A program made the position numbers and the translations under genes. Below, piece by piece: positions 18,063-27,331 of a stretch of DNA of 42,419 nt (position 1 is the stretch's first letter; each line of letters opens with the position of its first letter). The notes under the pieces are model-generated. The model was not told where the DNA came from, searched no databases, and saw only the letters and a program-made list of their open reading frames with translations. Origin of the DNA: Gallionella sp. (GTDB taxonomy: Bacteria; Pseudomonadota; Gammaproteobacteria; Burkholderiales; Gallionellaceae); NCBI GenBank assembly GCA_028710565.1, contig JAQTTV010000027.1, positions 1 through 42,419 on the forward strand, given 5' to 3'.

Positions 18063-19049
18063 CTAGGGGTGCATGTTGACTGCTTCAGGTTTAACAGTCC
18101 TGAGGCTATCCGTATGAATATAGTGCGAGTAGTCGGGCATGATCGTTTGATCGGTTAACTTGTTTTTCATCGCCCACCTCGCCTCATCCTCTAAGGTAAT
18201 GAGCAATGTTTGATCCAATACCACGCGGTAATTAAACGCGTTCCACACCTGATGGATGAGACGCTGTTCTATCTTAGTTGCGGCAGACATGATGACCTGC
18301 GCAGCTTCTGGATATTGAGCCACGAAATGTTCCGCCTTAATCAAGGCGCGGAGAAAGCGTTTAACTGTCTCTGGATGTTGCTTCACAAAAGCTTGCTGTG
18401 CTGCGATGTTGAACGTTTCGGTATAGATTTCCTGATCGTAAATCATTGTGGCATTGGGATGAAGCTGGTGCTCAATCAAGGTTAACGGATAGTTCCACGT
18501 AGAAACGGCATCGACCCGCTTCGCCATGATGGCAGCTTGCATCTCTTCAGGTTTCAATGGAACGGGTTGAATCTCTTGACGGGTGAGACCATTTGCGGTT
18601 AACAGCGAATCCAGAAAGAAGTCGGATGTGGTGCCAGGTGTAAACCCAATGCGCTTGCCCTTCAGGTCGCGGGAAGTAACAATCCCCGCATCTTTCCTTG
18701 CCACCACCGCATTATTTAACGAACTGGCTTCGATATTGGCAATCACGAAAATTTTTTCGCCCTTCAACACGCTAAACATCACGGGAGTTTCTGCGACTGT
18801 CGCAAAGTCAGCCTGGTTATCCAGCACGGATTGCAGCGCAGCTTTGCCATAAGTGTGCAGCAGTGACTTAACCTCCAGCCCTTCTTCCGCGAAATAGCCT
18901 TGTGCCACGGCAATGTGAACCAAGGTGCTTTGCGGTTGATAGGTGTAAGCAACCGTGATTTTCTGCACAGGTTCTACGTGAGGTGAGGGGGCTTTTTGGC
19001 ATCCCATTAGCACCAGAATGCAGATGAACGTGAGGTGTTTTTTAAGCAT
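18063..19049 (-). CDS. lipoprotein solute-binding protein, SsuA/TauA/THI5-like
   Basis: The 328-residue precursor has a lipoprotein signal with lipobox LMGC, then KITVAYTYQPQSTLVHIAVA, GYFAEEGLEV, LKGKRIGFTPGTTSDFFLDS and VDAVSTWNYPL, which mark the NMT1/SsuA/TauA-type binding proteins for sulfonates, nitrate or pyrimidine precursors. The specific ligand is not evident. No permease or ATPase is adjacent; instead a PAS-GGDEF protein follows 6 bp downstream. Such orphan binding proteins can act as sensory co-receptors. The start lacks a strong ribosome-binding site. It is divergent from nifB, across a 328-bp control region. Confidence 0.86.
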   Translation of the reverse strand: MLKKHLTFICILVLMGCQKAPSPHVEPVQKITVAYTYQPQSTLVHIAVAQGYFAEEGLEVKSLLHTYGKAALQSVLDNQADFATVAETPVMFSVLKGEKIFVIANIEASSLNNAVVARKDAGIVTSRDLKGKRIGFTPGTTSDFFLDSLLTANGLTRQEIQPVPLKPEEMQAAIMAKRVDAVSTWNYPLTLIEHQLHPNATMIYDQEIYTETFNIAAQQAFVKQHPETVKRFLRALIKAEHFVAQYPEAAQVIMSAATKIEQRLIHQVWNAFNYRVVLDQTLLITLEDEARWAMKNKLTDQTIMPDYSHYIHTDSLRTVKPEAVNMHP

Positions 19050-19217
19050 GAGGGCAAACTTTCGTTAATCTGTTGTGAGGGTATCACGTTGGCGAGATGA
19101 TATAAATGATGGAACTTAATTTTTATCTATGCACTTGATTCAGAATTGGAGCGAAAATTTTATCGCGATAGTGTCTTGTCCTAGTTTGATTGATCTTGTC
19201 GCGGCACTCTGTGATTT

Positions 19218-19233
19218 TGTCGTCTTTGCCACA
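19218..19233. promoter_or_regulatory. NifA upstream activator site 1
   Basis: TGT at 19218-19220 and ACA at 19231-19233 are exactly 10 bp apart, the established NifA binding motif. It lies about 110 bp upstream of the -24 element of nifB and 33 bp (about three helical turns) from the second site, so both sites present the same DNA face. Confidence 0.75.
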
Positions 19234-19250
19234 AGCCAAGCTGCGTGTCA

Positions 19251-19266
19251 TGTGTTATTTACGACA
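19251..19266. promoter_or_regulatory. NifA upstream activator site 2
   Basis: TGT at 19251-19253 and ACA at 19264-19266, 10 bp apart. It is about 63 bp upstream of the -24 element, within the normal range for NifA sites acting through DNA looping. Confidence 0.75.
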
Positions 19267-19298
19267 GTTGAGCGTGGGGCGTAAAAAATGCATATACA

Positions 19299-19311
19299 AA
19301 TCATTTTGTTA
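19299..19311 (+). promoter_or_regulatory. candidate IHF site
   Basis: AATCATTTTGTTA matches the IHF consensus WATCAANNNNTTR with one mismatch. It lies in an A/T-rich tract between the NifA sites and the sigma-54 promoter, where IHF normally bends nif promoters. Confidence 0.45.
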
Positions 19312-19327
19312 TGTGTAAGTGATGTCT

Positions 19328-19343
19328 AGGCACGGTGTTTGCT
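19328..19343 (+). promoter_or_regulatory. sigma-54 promoter of nifB
   Basis: AGGCACGGTGTTTGCT matches the -24/-12 consensus TGGCACG-N4-TTGCT at every defined base but the first. GG (19329-19330) and GC (19341-19342) have the required spacing. Transcription should begin near 19354, about 24 bp before the start codon. Confidence 0.9.
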
Positions 19344-19377
19344 GATGTATTAGCAAACCTTAGTCGGAGGACATCAC

Positions 19378-20883
19378 GTGCAACTACCTGTCATAAACAA
19401 CGCAGCAAGCGAAGCCCCCAAAGGCGGTTGCTCTGCTGGATCGTGCGGCTCGACTGACGATCAGATGAATCACTTGCCAGAGCATATTCGCGAGAAGGTG
19501 TTCAATCATCCTTGCTACTCTGAAGAGGCGCATCACTATTTTGCCCGTATGCACGTCGCCGTTGCACCTGCGTGCAATATCCAGTGCAATTACTGCAATC
19601 GCAAATACGACTGTGCCAATGAATCGCGCCCTGGCGTGGTGTCGGAATTGCATCATCCTGTCCAAGCGGTCAAAAAAGTCTTGGCAGTCGCCGCGACCAT
19701 TCCGCAAATGACGGTGCTGGGCATCGCAGGACCTGGGGACCCCTTAGCCAACCCCGAACGCACTTTCGAGACGTTCCGCATGTTGTCCGAGCAAGCCCCT
19801 GACATCAAGCTGTGTGTTTCGACCAATGGCTTGTCGCTGCCAGACAATGTGGAGGAGTTGGCGAAGTACAACATCGACCATGTGACTATCACCATTAACT
19901 GCGTCGATCCTGACGTAGGTGCGCAGATTTATCCGTGGATTTTCTGGAAAAACAAGCGCATCAAGGGACGCGAGGCAGCTGAAATTCTGATTGCCCAGCA
20001 ACAAAAGGGTTTGGAAATGCTGGTCGCCAAGGGTATTTTGGTCAAGGTGAACTCGGTCTTAATTCCAGGTGTGAACGATAAACATTTGGAAGAGGTTTCC
20101 AAAATCGTCAAAGCCAAGGGCGCGTTTCTGCATAACGTGATGCCGCTGATTTCTGAAGCGGAACATGGCACTTACTATGGGCTGACGGGGCAACGTGGTC
20201 CGACCAATGAAGAACTGCAAGCTTTGCAGGATGCCTGCGAAGGCGACATGAATATGATGCGCCATTGTCGTCAATGTCGTGCGGATGCAGTTGGTCTGCT
20301 TGGCGAGGATAGAGGTTCTGAGTTCACTATGGACAAGGTTGAGCAGATGGAAATTAACTACCCCGAAGCGATGAAGATGCGCGCCGAGGTACATGCGGCG
20401 ATCAACGAAGAGCTGGAAAGTAAACGTCTTGCTAAAGAAACTAAGGTGCAACTGGTTAGTATCCAAGGGCTGAAACCGAAAGAAGTCACGCGCCCTGTGC
20501 TGATGGCGGTTGCGACCAAGGGGAATGGTGTCATCAACGAACATTTTGGACATGCCAGTGAGTTTTTGATTTACGAAGCCTCGTCTGAGGGTATGCGCTT
20601 TATCGGTCACCGCAAGACTAAACCTTATTGTGAAGGTGGCGACACCTGCGGTGATGGTGAAAGTGCACTCGATACGACGTTGCGTGTGTTAGCAGGTTGC
20701 GAAGTGGTGCTATGCAGTAAGGTTGGGTATGAACCTTGGGGGCCATTGGAAGCCGCTGGTATTCAACCTAATGGTGAACACGCGATGGAGCCGATCGAAG
20801 ATGCGGTACTCAAGGTTTATGAAGAGATGCGCGCGGCGGGAAAGTTAGATAAGCCTGTGAATTTGCAACTGAAAGTGGCGTAA
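19378..20883 (+). CDS. nifB: nitrogenase cofactor biosynthesis protein NifB
   Basis: NifB is the radical SAM enzyme that fuses two [4Fe-4S] clusters and inserts carbide to make NifB-co, the core of FeMo-co. The 501-residue protein has the radical SAM motif C66-x3-C70-x2-C73 (ACNIQCNYCNRKYDC), GIAGPGDPL, a further CRQCRADAVG, and a C-terminal NifX-like domain (about 378-490, RPVLMAVATKGNGVINEHFG). This SAM-NifX fusion is the usual bacterial form. It starts at GTG 19378 with GGAGG seven bases upstream. It is the first gene of the sigma-54/NifA-controlled operon. A 161-bp spacer with a paired repeat separates it from the next ferredoxin. Confidence 0.98.
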   Translation: MQLPVINNAASEAPKGGCSAGSCGSTDDQMNHLPEHIREKVFNHPCYSEEAHHYFARMHVAVAPACNIQCNYCNRKYDCANESRPGVVSELHHPVQAVKKVLAVAATIPQMTVLGIAGPGDPLANPERTFETFRMLSEQAPDIKLCVSTNGLSLPDNVEELAKYNIDHVTITINCVDPDVGAQIYPWIFWKNKRIKGREAAEILIAQQQKGLEMLVAKGILVKVNSVLIPGVNDKHLEEVSKIVKAKGAFLHNVMPLISEAEHGTYYGLTGQRGPTNEELQALQDACEGDMNMMRHCRQCRADAVGLLGEDRGSEFTMDKVEQMEINYPEAMKMRAEVHAAINEELESKRLAKETKVQLVSIQGLKPKEVTRPVLMAVATKGNGVINEHFGHASEFLIYEASSEGMRFIGHRKTKPYCEGGDTCGDGESALDTTLRVLAGCEVVLCSKVGYEPWGPLEAAGIQPNGEHAMEPIEDAVLKVYEEMRAAGKLDKPVNLQLKVA

Positions 20884-20915
20884 TTCGCGCCGTCAAAGGC
20901 GATTGACAACACGAC

Positions 20916-21020
20916 TCCTTCCCCCTAGCAGGGGGAAGGCTGGGATGGGGGTTGAATGGTTCGTTACAAGTGAACGTTCCTACCCCCACCCTAACCCTCC
21001 CCCTGCTAGGGGGAGGGAAT
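20916..21020. repeat. paired palindromic repeat, copy 2, between nifB and the ferredoxin gene
   Basis: Variant B on the left (CCTTCCCCCTAGCAGGGGG, then AAGGCTGGGATGGGGGTTG) and inverted variant A on the right (TACCCCCACCCTAACCCTCC onward), around about 27 bp of unrelated spacer. Each unit begins with its own palindrome centred on CTAGCAG. Two large G/C hairpins here would strongly affect the nif transcript. Confidence 0.85.
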
Positions 21021-21044
21021 GATACTGACACACAAGGAAATATC

Positions 21045-21293
21045 ATGTCACTCGAAATTATCGAATCCTGTACCAACTGTTGGGCATGTGAACCCTTGTG
21101 TCCCAGTAAAGCAATTTATGAGGCGAAGCCGCATTTCTTGATTGATCCCGATAAATGTACGGAATGTGCGGGGGATTTTGAAGACCCGCAATGTGCTGCC
21201 ATCTGTCCGATTGAGGGCGCGATTTTGAATGAAGATGGCGTGCCGATGAATCCAATTGGTTCGTTGACAGGTATTCCTGTGCGAGCAGATTAA
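21045..21293 (+). CDS. fdxN: 2[4Fe-4S] ferredoxin, FdxN/NifB-associated type
   Basis: This 82-residue ferredoxin carries C9-x2-C12-x2-C15-x3-C19 and a second, longer motif C38-x2-C41-x8-C50-x3-C54. The x8 insertion is typical of ferredoxins encoded beside nifB (FdxN), which supply electrons or clusters for NifB or nitrogenase. AAGGA precedes the ATG at 21045; an upstream in-frame extension reads through the repeat and is not real. The nifO-like gene follows after 9 bp. Confidence 0.92.
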   Translation: MSLEIIESCTNCWACEPLCPSKAIYEAKPHFLIDPDKCTECAGDFEDPQCAAICPIEGAILNEDGVPMNPIGSLTGIPVRAD

Positions 21294-21302
21294 GGAGAAA
21301 TC

Positions 21303-21730
21303 ATGGCAACTGTTATTTTCTATGAAAAACCAGGCTGTGGTAATAACACCAAGCAAAAGGCATGGCTGACCGCATCTGGACATACGGTTTGCGCTAAGAA
21401 TTTGTTGCTAGAAGCATGGGATGCGCCTAGCTTACTTTCCTTTTTTGGCGAAACGCCTGTCCCCCAATGGTTTAACCCCAGTGCGCCACGCATCAAATCA
21501 GGTGAAGTCGATCCCGATGCGGCAACGGCAGAAGCTGCGTTGGCGATGATGATCGCCGAGCCTTTGCTCATTCGCCGTCCATTGATGGAAGTATCGGGCA
21601 AACGCAGGGTTGGGTTCAATGCCGAGGCTGTACGTGCTTGGATAGGGTTGGCAGATGCACCCTCGGCAGAAGCTGAGGCGTGTCCCATCTGTCATCGTTC
21701 TCAATCTTGCCCTGCACCCGAAGAGACAGT

Positions 21731-21734
<4 letters not shown>
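21303..21734 (+). CDS. nifO: nitrogenase-associated ArsC-like protein (NifO type)
   Basis: The 143-residue protein has the thioredoxin-like ArsC/Spx fold opening MATVIFYEKPGCGNNTKQ, where C12 is followed by GNN, so the usual redox CxxC pair is absent. LIRRPLMEV is the conserved ArsC-family segment. This nitrogenase-associated branch includes Azotobacter NifO, proposed to affect Mo/cofactor allocation between nitrogenase and nitrate reductase. The C terminus adds C127-x2-C130-x5-C136, a possible metal-binding tail. AAGGAG is close upstream. Its TGA overlaps the ATG of the flavodiiron gene. The symbol follows family and position; the function is only loosely known. Confidence 0.85.
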
Positions 21735-23286
<1,552 letters not shown>

Positions 23287-23293
23287 GTTTTTA

Positions 23294-23397
23294 TTCCCTC
23301 CCCCTAGCAGGGGGAGGGTTAGGGTGGGGGTAAAAAGCGTCGCGCGAATGTAACCTTTCAACCCCTATCCCCGTCTTCCCCCTGCTAAGGGGAAGGA
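23294..23397. repeat. paired palindromic repeat, copy 3, between two ferredoxin genes
   Basis: Variant A on the left (CCTAGCAGG palindrome, then GAGGGTTAGGGTGGGGGTA) and inverted variant B on the right (CAACCCCTATCCCCGTC, then palindrome), so the element is inserted in the opposite orientation to copies 1 and 2. The spacer is again about 27 bp. This shows that A/B pairing is a fixed property of the element. Confidence 0.85.
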
Positions 23398-23431
23398 GTT
23401 TTTTTCAACCCAACCCAAAGGAGCAAATGCA

Positions 23432-23791
23432 ATGCCAAATATTACTTTTTCTAGCCCACTGCACAAAGACAAAACGGTATATGCCGTTGCAGGTAGTCAT
23501 AAAAAAACCGTGCTGTCACTTGCCAAAGAAAATCACATTCCTATCGACTTCGGTTGTGAAAATGGCGAATGTTCGACTTGTTTGGTCAAGGTAACCAACT
23601 TGTCCAATAAAGGCCCGATGGCAGGTCCGTTAACTGATCGTGAAATCAACGTCCTCAAAGACTCTGGCAAAATCACCGCCGCACAAATCGAAGCCATGAA
23701 GGTGAATGATGTCATCACCACTGAATGGCGTTTGGCTTGCCAGATGGTATTGCGCGACGAAGATTTGTTGATCGAATACCCCAGCAAATAA
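23432..23791 (+). CDS. [2Fe-2S] protein resembling Shethna protein II (FeSII)
   Basis: The 119-residue protein has ligands C42-x4-C47-x2-C50 and C103 (GCENGECSTCLVKV, RLACQM). Its N terminus (ITFSSPLHKDKTVYAVAG), the insertion GPLTDREINVLKDSGKI between the third and fourth cysteines, and the ending DEDLLIEY resemble Azotobacter FeSII by recall. FeSII binds oxidised nitrogenase and protects it from oxygen. It lies within the nif operon and has its own good ribosome-binding site (AAGGAG), which would allow high expression. An ordinary electron-transfer ferredoxin is the alternative. Confidence 0.8.
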   Translation: MPNITFSSPLHKDKTVYAVAGSHKKTVLSLAKENHIPIDFGCENGECSTCLVKVTNLSNKGPMAGPLTDREINVLKDSGKITAAQIEAMKVNDVITTEWRLACQMVLRDEDLLIEYPSK

Positions 23792-23796
23792 TCATC

Positions 23797-24378
23797 ATGC
23801 AGCCCGATATGATGCCAACTCAAACATCTCTCACTCAGCCGCCTAGTGTGTATGCAGTGTTAATGGCGCATACCGTCGGGCTGCCGAATGATGAACTGTT
23901 TGCACAAATGATTGCCAGTCAACTGGACGGCGGCGGTGCGTTGCCGTCTGGTCTTGGGCTGACTCAACCCGATTTCAGCGCATTGTTGGCGCGGCATTTT
24001 CCCGATGCCAAGTTGACGTTGCGCTACACCGAGCAGATTGCTGATCCGCGTGCTTTGGAGCGCGATGACATACTGGCTTTATTGCTGGAGCACTGTGCAG
24101 GGCAAGATATTTCTGAGCAATGGATGGCGCACATCGTCACTGCCGCATGTATGGCAAACGATCATCTGTGGCAAGATCTTGGCTTATGGTCACGCGAACC
24201 GCTCAGTTGTTTGATGACCCAAAATTTCCCCGTGCTGGCGGCAAAAAATGTGCACGATATGAAGTGGAAGAAATTCCTCTACAAGCAGTTGTGCGAACGC
24301 GAAGGCATCAATGCCTGTCGCGCCCCTTCGTGTGAATACTGCGCGGATTACTTGAAATGCTTCGGCCCTGAAGTGTGA
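23797..24378 (+). CDS. nifQ: NifQ, molybdenum donor for FeMo-co synthesis
   Basis: NifQ carries a Mo-Fe-S cluster and delivers Mo to NifEN/NifH. The 193-residue protein ends with the diagnostic cysteine pattern C-x4-C-x2-C-x5-C (ACRAPSCEYCADYLKCF), preceded by DMKWKKFLYKQLCEREG. The ATG at 23797 lies 5 bp after the FeSII-like gene, with no clear ribosome-binding site, consistent with coupling. ATG codons at 23809 and 23812 are alternative starts. Its presence downstream of nifB and near modABC ties Mo uptake to cofactor assembly. Confidence 0.95.
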   Translation: MQPDMMPTQTSLTQPPSVYAVLMAHTVGLPNDELFAQMIASQLDGGGALPSGLGLTQPDFSALLARHFPDAKLTLRYTEQIADPRALERDDILALLLEHCAGQDISEQWMAHIVTAACMANDHLWQDLGLWSREPLSCLMTQNFPVLAAKNVHDMKWKKFLYKQLCEREGINACRAPSCEYCADYLKCFGPEV

Positions 24379-24387
24379 TTATTTCCC

Positions 24388-25287
24388 ATGAATAGCCTCC
24401 AGCGTGCCACAGCTGCTTACCTCGGACTTGCACTTGGCGACGCATTGGGTTCGACGGTGGAGTTTATGATTCCCCGTGAAATCGTTGCGCAATATGGTGT
24501 ACACGACACCCTGTGCGGGGGCGGCTGGTTGCATCTCCCCGCTGGCGCGGTGACGGATGATACGACGATGGCACTTGCGCTCGGCAATGCGATATTGTCG
24601 CAAGGCAAAGTGGAAGCCATCGCGATTGCCATTGCCTTTGACGACTGGATGCGCGCCAAACCTGTGGACATCGGAAACACCGTGCGTCGCAACTTGCTGT
24701 ATTTTCGTAAAACAGGTAATCCCGAAGCCCCTTATTCCGATCACGACGCTGGCAATGGTGCGGCAATGCGCTTATTGCCTGTCGCGCTTGCCACTTTTGG
24801 ACAAAGCGAAGCGGCGATCCGCGCCGCCAGTCGCGCCCAAGCTCATACGACTCACCATTGCGCGCTGTCTGATGCTGCGTGTGAAACATTGATTTTTATG
24901 CTGCACGATGCGGTACGCGGCGCAGATAAAAATTATCTGCTTCACCAACATGCGCACCCGCTGGTTGCCCGTTACCCAGAATATAAATTTCGCGCCACCC
25001 GACAAATTCAAAACCCCAGCGGCTACATCGTCGATACGATACAAGCCGTATTCCAAAGCTTTTTCGATACGGATGATTTTCGTTCCTGCCTTATCGACGT
25101 GGTCAATCGCGGGGGGGATGCTGACACCACGGGTGCCATCGCAGGCATGTTGGCAGGTGCGCATTACGGCATCACCGCCATCCCCAACCCTTGGCTCAGA
25201 GTGCTCAATTCGCAAGTGAGGCAACAATGTGAAGCGCAAGCAGTTGACTTGATGAGTCTAGCAGCCATTCACGACGCGCCTCGTTAA
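24388..25287 (+). CDS. draG: ADP-ribosyl-[dinitrogenase reductase] hydrolase DraG
   Basis: DraG removes ADP-ribose from NifH and so reactivates nitrogenase after ammonium or darkness shut-off. The 299-residue protein is of family length, with YLGLALGDALGSTVEFM, the metal-binding TDDTTMALALG, GNGAAMRLLPVAL and the second metal motif NRGGDADTTGAIAGMLAG. All acidic ligands of the dinuclear metal site appear present. It is the last gene of the nif block, 9 bp after nifQ. Its usual partner DraT, the transferase, is not in the window. Other ADP-ribosylglycohydrolases share the motifs, but position favours DraG. Confidence 0.92.
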   Translation: MNSLQRATAAYLGLALGDALGSTVEFMIPREIVAQYGVHDTLCGGGWLHLPAGAVTDDTTMALALGNAILSQGKVEAIAIAIAFDDWMRAKPVDIGNTVRRNLLYFRKTGNPEAPYSDHDAGNGAAMRLLPVALATFGQSEAAIRAASRAQAHTTHHCALSDAACETLIFMLHDAVRGADKNYLLHQHAHPLVARYPEYKFRATRQIQNPSGYIVDTIQAVFQSFFDTDDFRSCLIDVVNRGGDADTTGAIAGMLAGAHYGITAIPNPWLRVLNSQVRQQCEAQAVDLMSLAAIHDAPR

Positions 25288-25745
25288 ATTCTGCTGTTCT
25301 CACGTAAGCCTTTAGCCGTTAGCTAGTGGATATGCACTGGGATTTTCAATTTATTCAAATTACGGATCTCTTGTTTTCTCCTCGCTAACGACTGTCAACT
25401 AGTAACTCAATATCTTTGATATTTATCCAGTAAATAACGGCTTGCCCACTGCGTTTGATCTCGCTGATGACTTTGTGCGATAGATTTGAAACAGGTTTTG
25501 AAGTGGCGTTTTTTAACTATATGATTATAAATATCTAATCTTTTTTGTTGAATTTTCGCTTGCAGAGAGATATTGCAAAGAATTGTAGGGATTAACTGAA
25601 AAATTCTGCAATACGGCTTTCTGTCGCTCTGTCAAGTGATAGCGGCATTAAAATGAAGCCTCTTCCCGACAAATTTTGGTTCATTTTGAGGGTGAATTAG
25701 CATAGAATCCCAGCGGTTAATTATCAGGTGAAGTGAAAGTTGAAA
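25288..25745. other. gene-free spacer between nif and chemosensory operons
   Basis: This 458-bp A/T-rich stretch has no convincing open frame. CGTTAGC near 25317 and GCTAACG near 25384 form a distant inverted repeat of unclear meaning. The right end should contain the promoter of the chemosensory operon. Confidence 0.55.
25680..25708 (+). promoter_or_regulatory. weak sigma-70-like promoter candidate for the chemosensory operon
   Basis: TTCATT (25680-25685) and TAGAAT (25703-25708) are separated by 17 bp. The -35 matches at only three positions. No flagellar sigma-28 motif was found. Confidence 0.3.
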
Positions 25746-26849
25746 ATGGCACTAGATACAAGCAGAGAGAAAGCAACGAGTTCAGCATTGCCCGTCGTCC
25801 TTGTCGTCGATGACATGGTGACGAATCGTAAGTTATTGGGATATGTTCTCAAGCCTTCTGAATTTCAACTTGTCGAAGCATGTGATGGAAGTCAGGCACT
25901 CGAAATTTTACGTAAATCGGAAGTTGATATCGTGTTGCTCGATGTCATGATGCCTGGCATAGATGGTTTTGAAACCTGTCGTCTCATTCGTCAGGAACTT
26001 GGTTTGACGCTGTTGCCTGTGATTATGTTGACCTCGATGGGGTCGCCCAGTGATGTGGCTAAAGGCATGGGGGCGGGTGCAGATGGTTATATCACCAAGC
26101 CATTTAACAGCGTTGAATTGGTCACTAAGGTTAAAACGGAGATTCAACGTAAACGATTGACTGACCGCGTAGCCGATGCTGAAACAGCGTTGTTGTCAAT
26201 GGCGCGGTTTATCGAAGCGCGAGATGAGAATGCAGGAAACCATTGTGATCGTTTAGTTCACGCGGCGGGGGTGTTTGGTAAAGCTTTGGAGTTAGGGGAA
26301 GAAGATCTGGACGCGATACGTCATGGTGGTGTGTTGCATGACATTGGTAAACTCGGTATTCCCGAAGCGATACTCTTCAAAAAGGGGAAGTTGGACGCGG
26401 CAGAGTGGCAAATTATGAAGCAGCACACGCTGATTGGAGAGGTTTTGTGCAGTCCTCTGCGTAGCATGCAGCGCACGGCTGATATTGTCCGCTGTCATCA
26501 TGAGAAATGGAATGGGACGGGCTATCCTGATGGATTAAAGGGCGAAGAAATTCCTTTTGTAGCACGAGTCTTTCAGATTATTGACGTTTTTGATGCCTTG
26601 TCCACTGAACGTCCTCATAAGCCCGCATTCTCGATTGAAAAAGTGATCGAAGTGATGGAACAGGAAGCTGCAGATGGATTATGGGATCCCCAATTAATGG
26701 GGAAGTTTGTCGCGCTTTTACGTGAGCGTCCAGAAGATCTACGATTGCCTGATCCTCATCAGAGGGATCGAAGCCAAGATGTGATAGAAGATATAAAGCG
26801 TAAGGGTGTGATGGATTGTCATGCGAAGGAGTCATCTCATGGGCGTTGA
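25746..26849 (+). CDS. response regulator with HD-GYP c-di-GMP phosphodiesterase
   Basis: The protein has a receiver domain (about 15-135; VVLVVDDMVTN, phospho-acceptor D66 in LLDVMMPGIDG, lysine in YITKPFN) and an HD-GYP domain (about 150-340; HDIGKLGIPEAILFKKG, HHEKWNGTGYPDGLKG, DVFDALSTERPHKPAF). The metal ligands and the GYP signature are intact, so it should hydrolyse c-di-GMP when phosphorylated, like RpfG. The start is put at ATG 25746 (367 residues); a TTG two codons earlier is possible. It is first in the chemosensory operon and overlaps the next gene by 11 bp. It is the probable output of the downstream CheA, replacing the GGDEF regulator of Wsp systems. Confidence 0.93.
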   Translation: MALDTSREKATSSALPVVLVVDDMVTNRKLLGYVLKPSEFQLVEACDGSQALEILRKSEVDIVLLDVMMPGIDGFETCRLIRQELGLTLLPVIMLTSMGSPSDVAKGMGAGADGYITKPFNSVELVTKVKTEIQRKRLTDRVADAETALLSMARFIEARDENAGNHCDRLVHAAGVFGKALELGEEDLDAIRHGGVLHDIGKLGIPEAILFKKGKLDAAEWQIMKQHTLIGEVLCSPLRSMQRTADIVRCHHEKWNGTGYPDGLKGEEIPFVARVFQIIDVFDALSTERPHKPAFSIEKVIEVMEQEAADGLWDPQLMGKFVALLRERPEDLRLPDPHQRDRSQDVIEDIKRKGVMDCHAKESSHGR

Positions 26850-27330
26850 TGCGGTCGCTAGTTCGACGATACAAGGTTTTCAATTTGCCGAAGAAATTTT
26901 GATTTGTCGTGTGGGGGGCGTGCTAACTGGTTTGGGTTTGAGTCATATCGAACGCACCATTTCGCTCGTTGCTATACAGCCAATGCCGAGTAGCGCGGAT
27001 TATGTCGTGGGGCTTATGAATTTTGCGGGGAGTAGTTTGCCCGTGATTGATTTGGCGATGCGCTTGGGTTTACCCACCTCTCCCTATACTTTAGATACGC
27101 CTATCATAGTTTGTTTGTATGAACGACAACGCATGGGCATGATAGTGCAGGACATCGTTGGTATCCGAACTTTGCAGGATCAAGATCAACAGCTCACTGA
27201 TGAATTTAGTCGATATGGTACGGCGTTTTGTGCATCTGCACATACTGACTTGGGATTGGTGCTGATGCTGGATGCGGCATGGCTCACTCAATCCGAACTT
27301 TATCCAATCGGGACGACACGCGAACATTAG
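26839..27330 (+). CDS. cheW: CheW-like coupling protein
   Basis: The 163-residue protein is a single CheW domain (CRVGGVLTGLGLSHIERTI, GLMNFAGSSLPVIDLAMRLGL, GMIVQDIVGIRTL, LVLMLDAAWL). It links receptors to CheA. AAGGAG lies seven bases before the ATG at 26839, inside the end of the HD-GYP gene. It is diverged from classical CheW and is the first of two CheW-type proteins in the operon, as WspB and WspD are in Wsp. Confidence 0.88.
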   Translation: MGVDAVASSTIQGFQFAEEILICRVGGVLTGLGLSHIERTISLVAIQPMPSSADYVVGLMNFAGSSLPVIDLAMRLGLPTSPYTLDTPIIVCLYERQRMGMIVQDIVGIRTLQDQDQQLTDEFSRYGTAFCASAHTDLGLVLMLDAAWLTQSELYPIGTTREH

Positions 27331-27331
27331 T

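Larger units (their letters stand above)
19050..19377. other. divergent control region upstream of nifB
   Basis: The 328-bp spacer separates the solute-binding lipoprotein gene and nifB. The nifB-proximal half carries two TGT-N10-ACA sites, an IHF-like site and a sigma-54 promoter, listed separately. The part next to the lipoprotein gene is A/T-rich with no element I can name. Confidence 0.7.

Noticed and set aside
20952..21044. Extended N terminus for the FdxN ferredoxin
   Set aside because: It reads through the paired repeat; the ferredoxin family begins at MSLEII, where a ribosome-binding site is present.
25310..25395. Inverted repeat CGTTAGC/GCTAACG after draG as a terminator
   Set aside because: The arms are 7 bp and about 60 bp apart, with no T-run, so it is probably chance.
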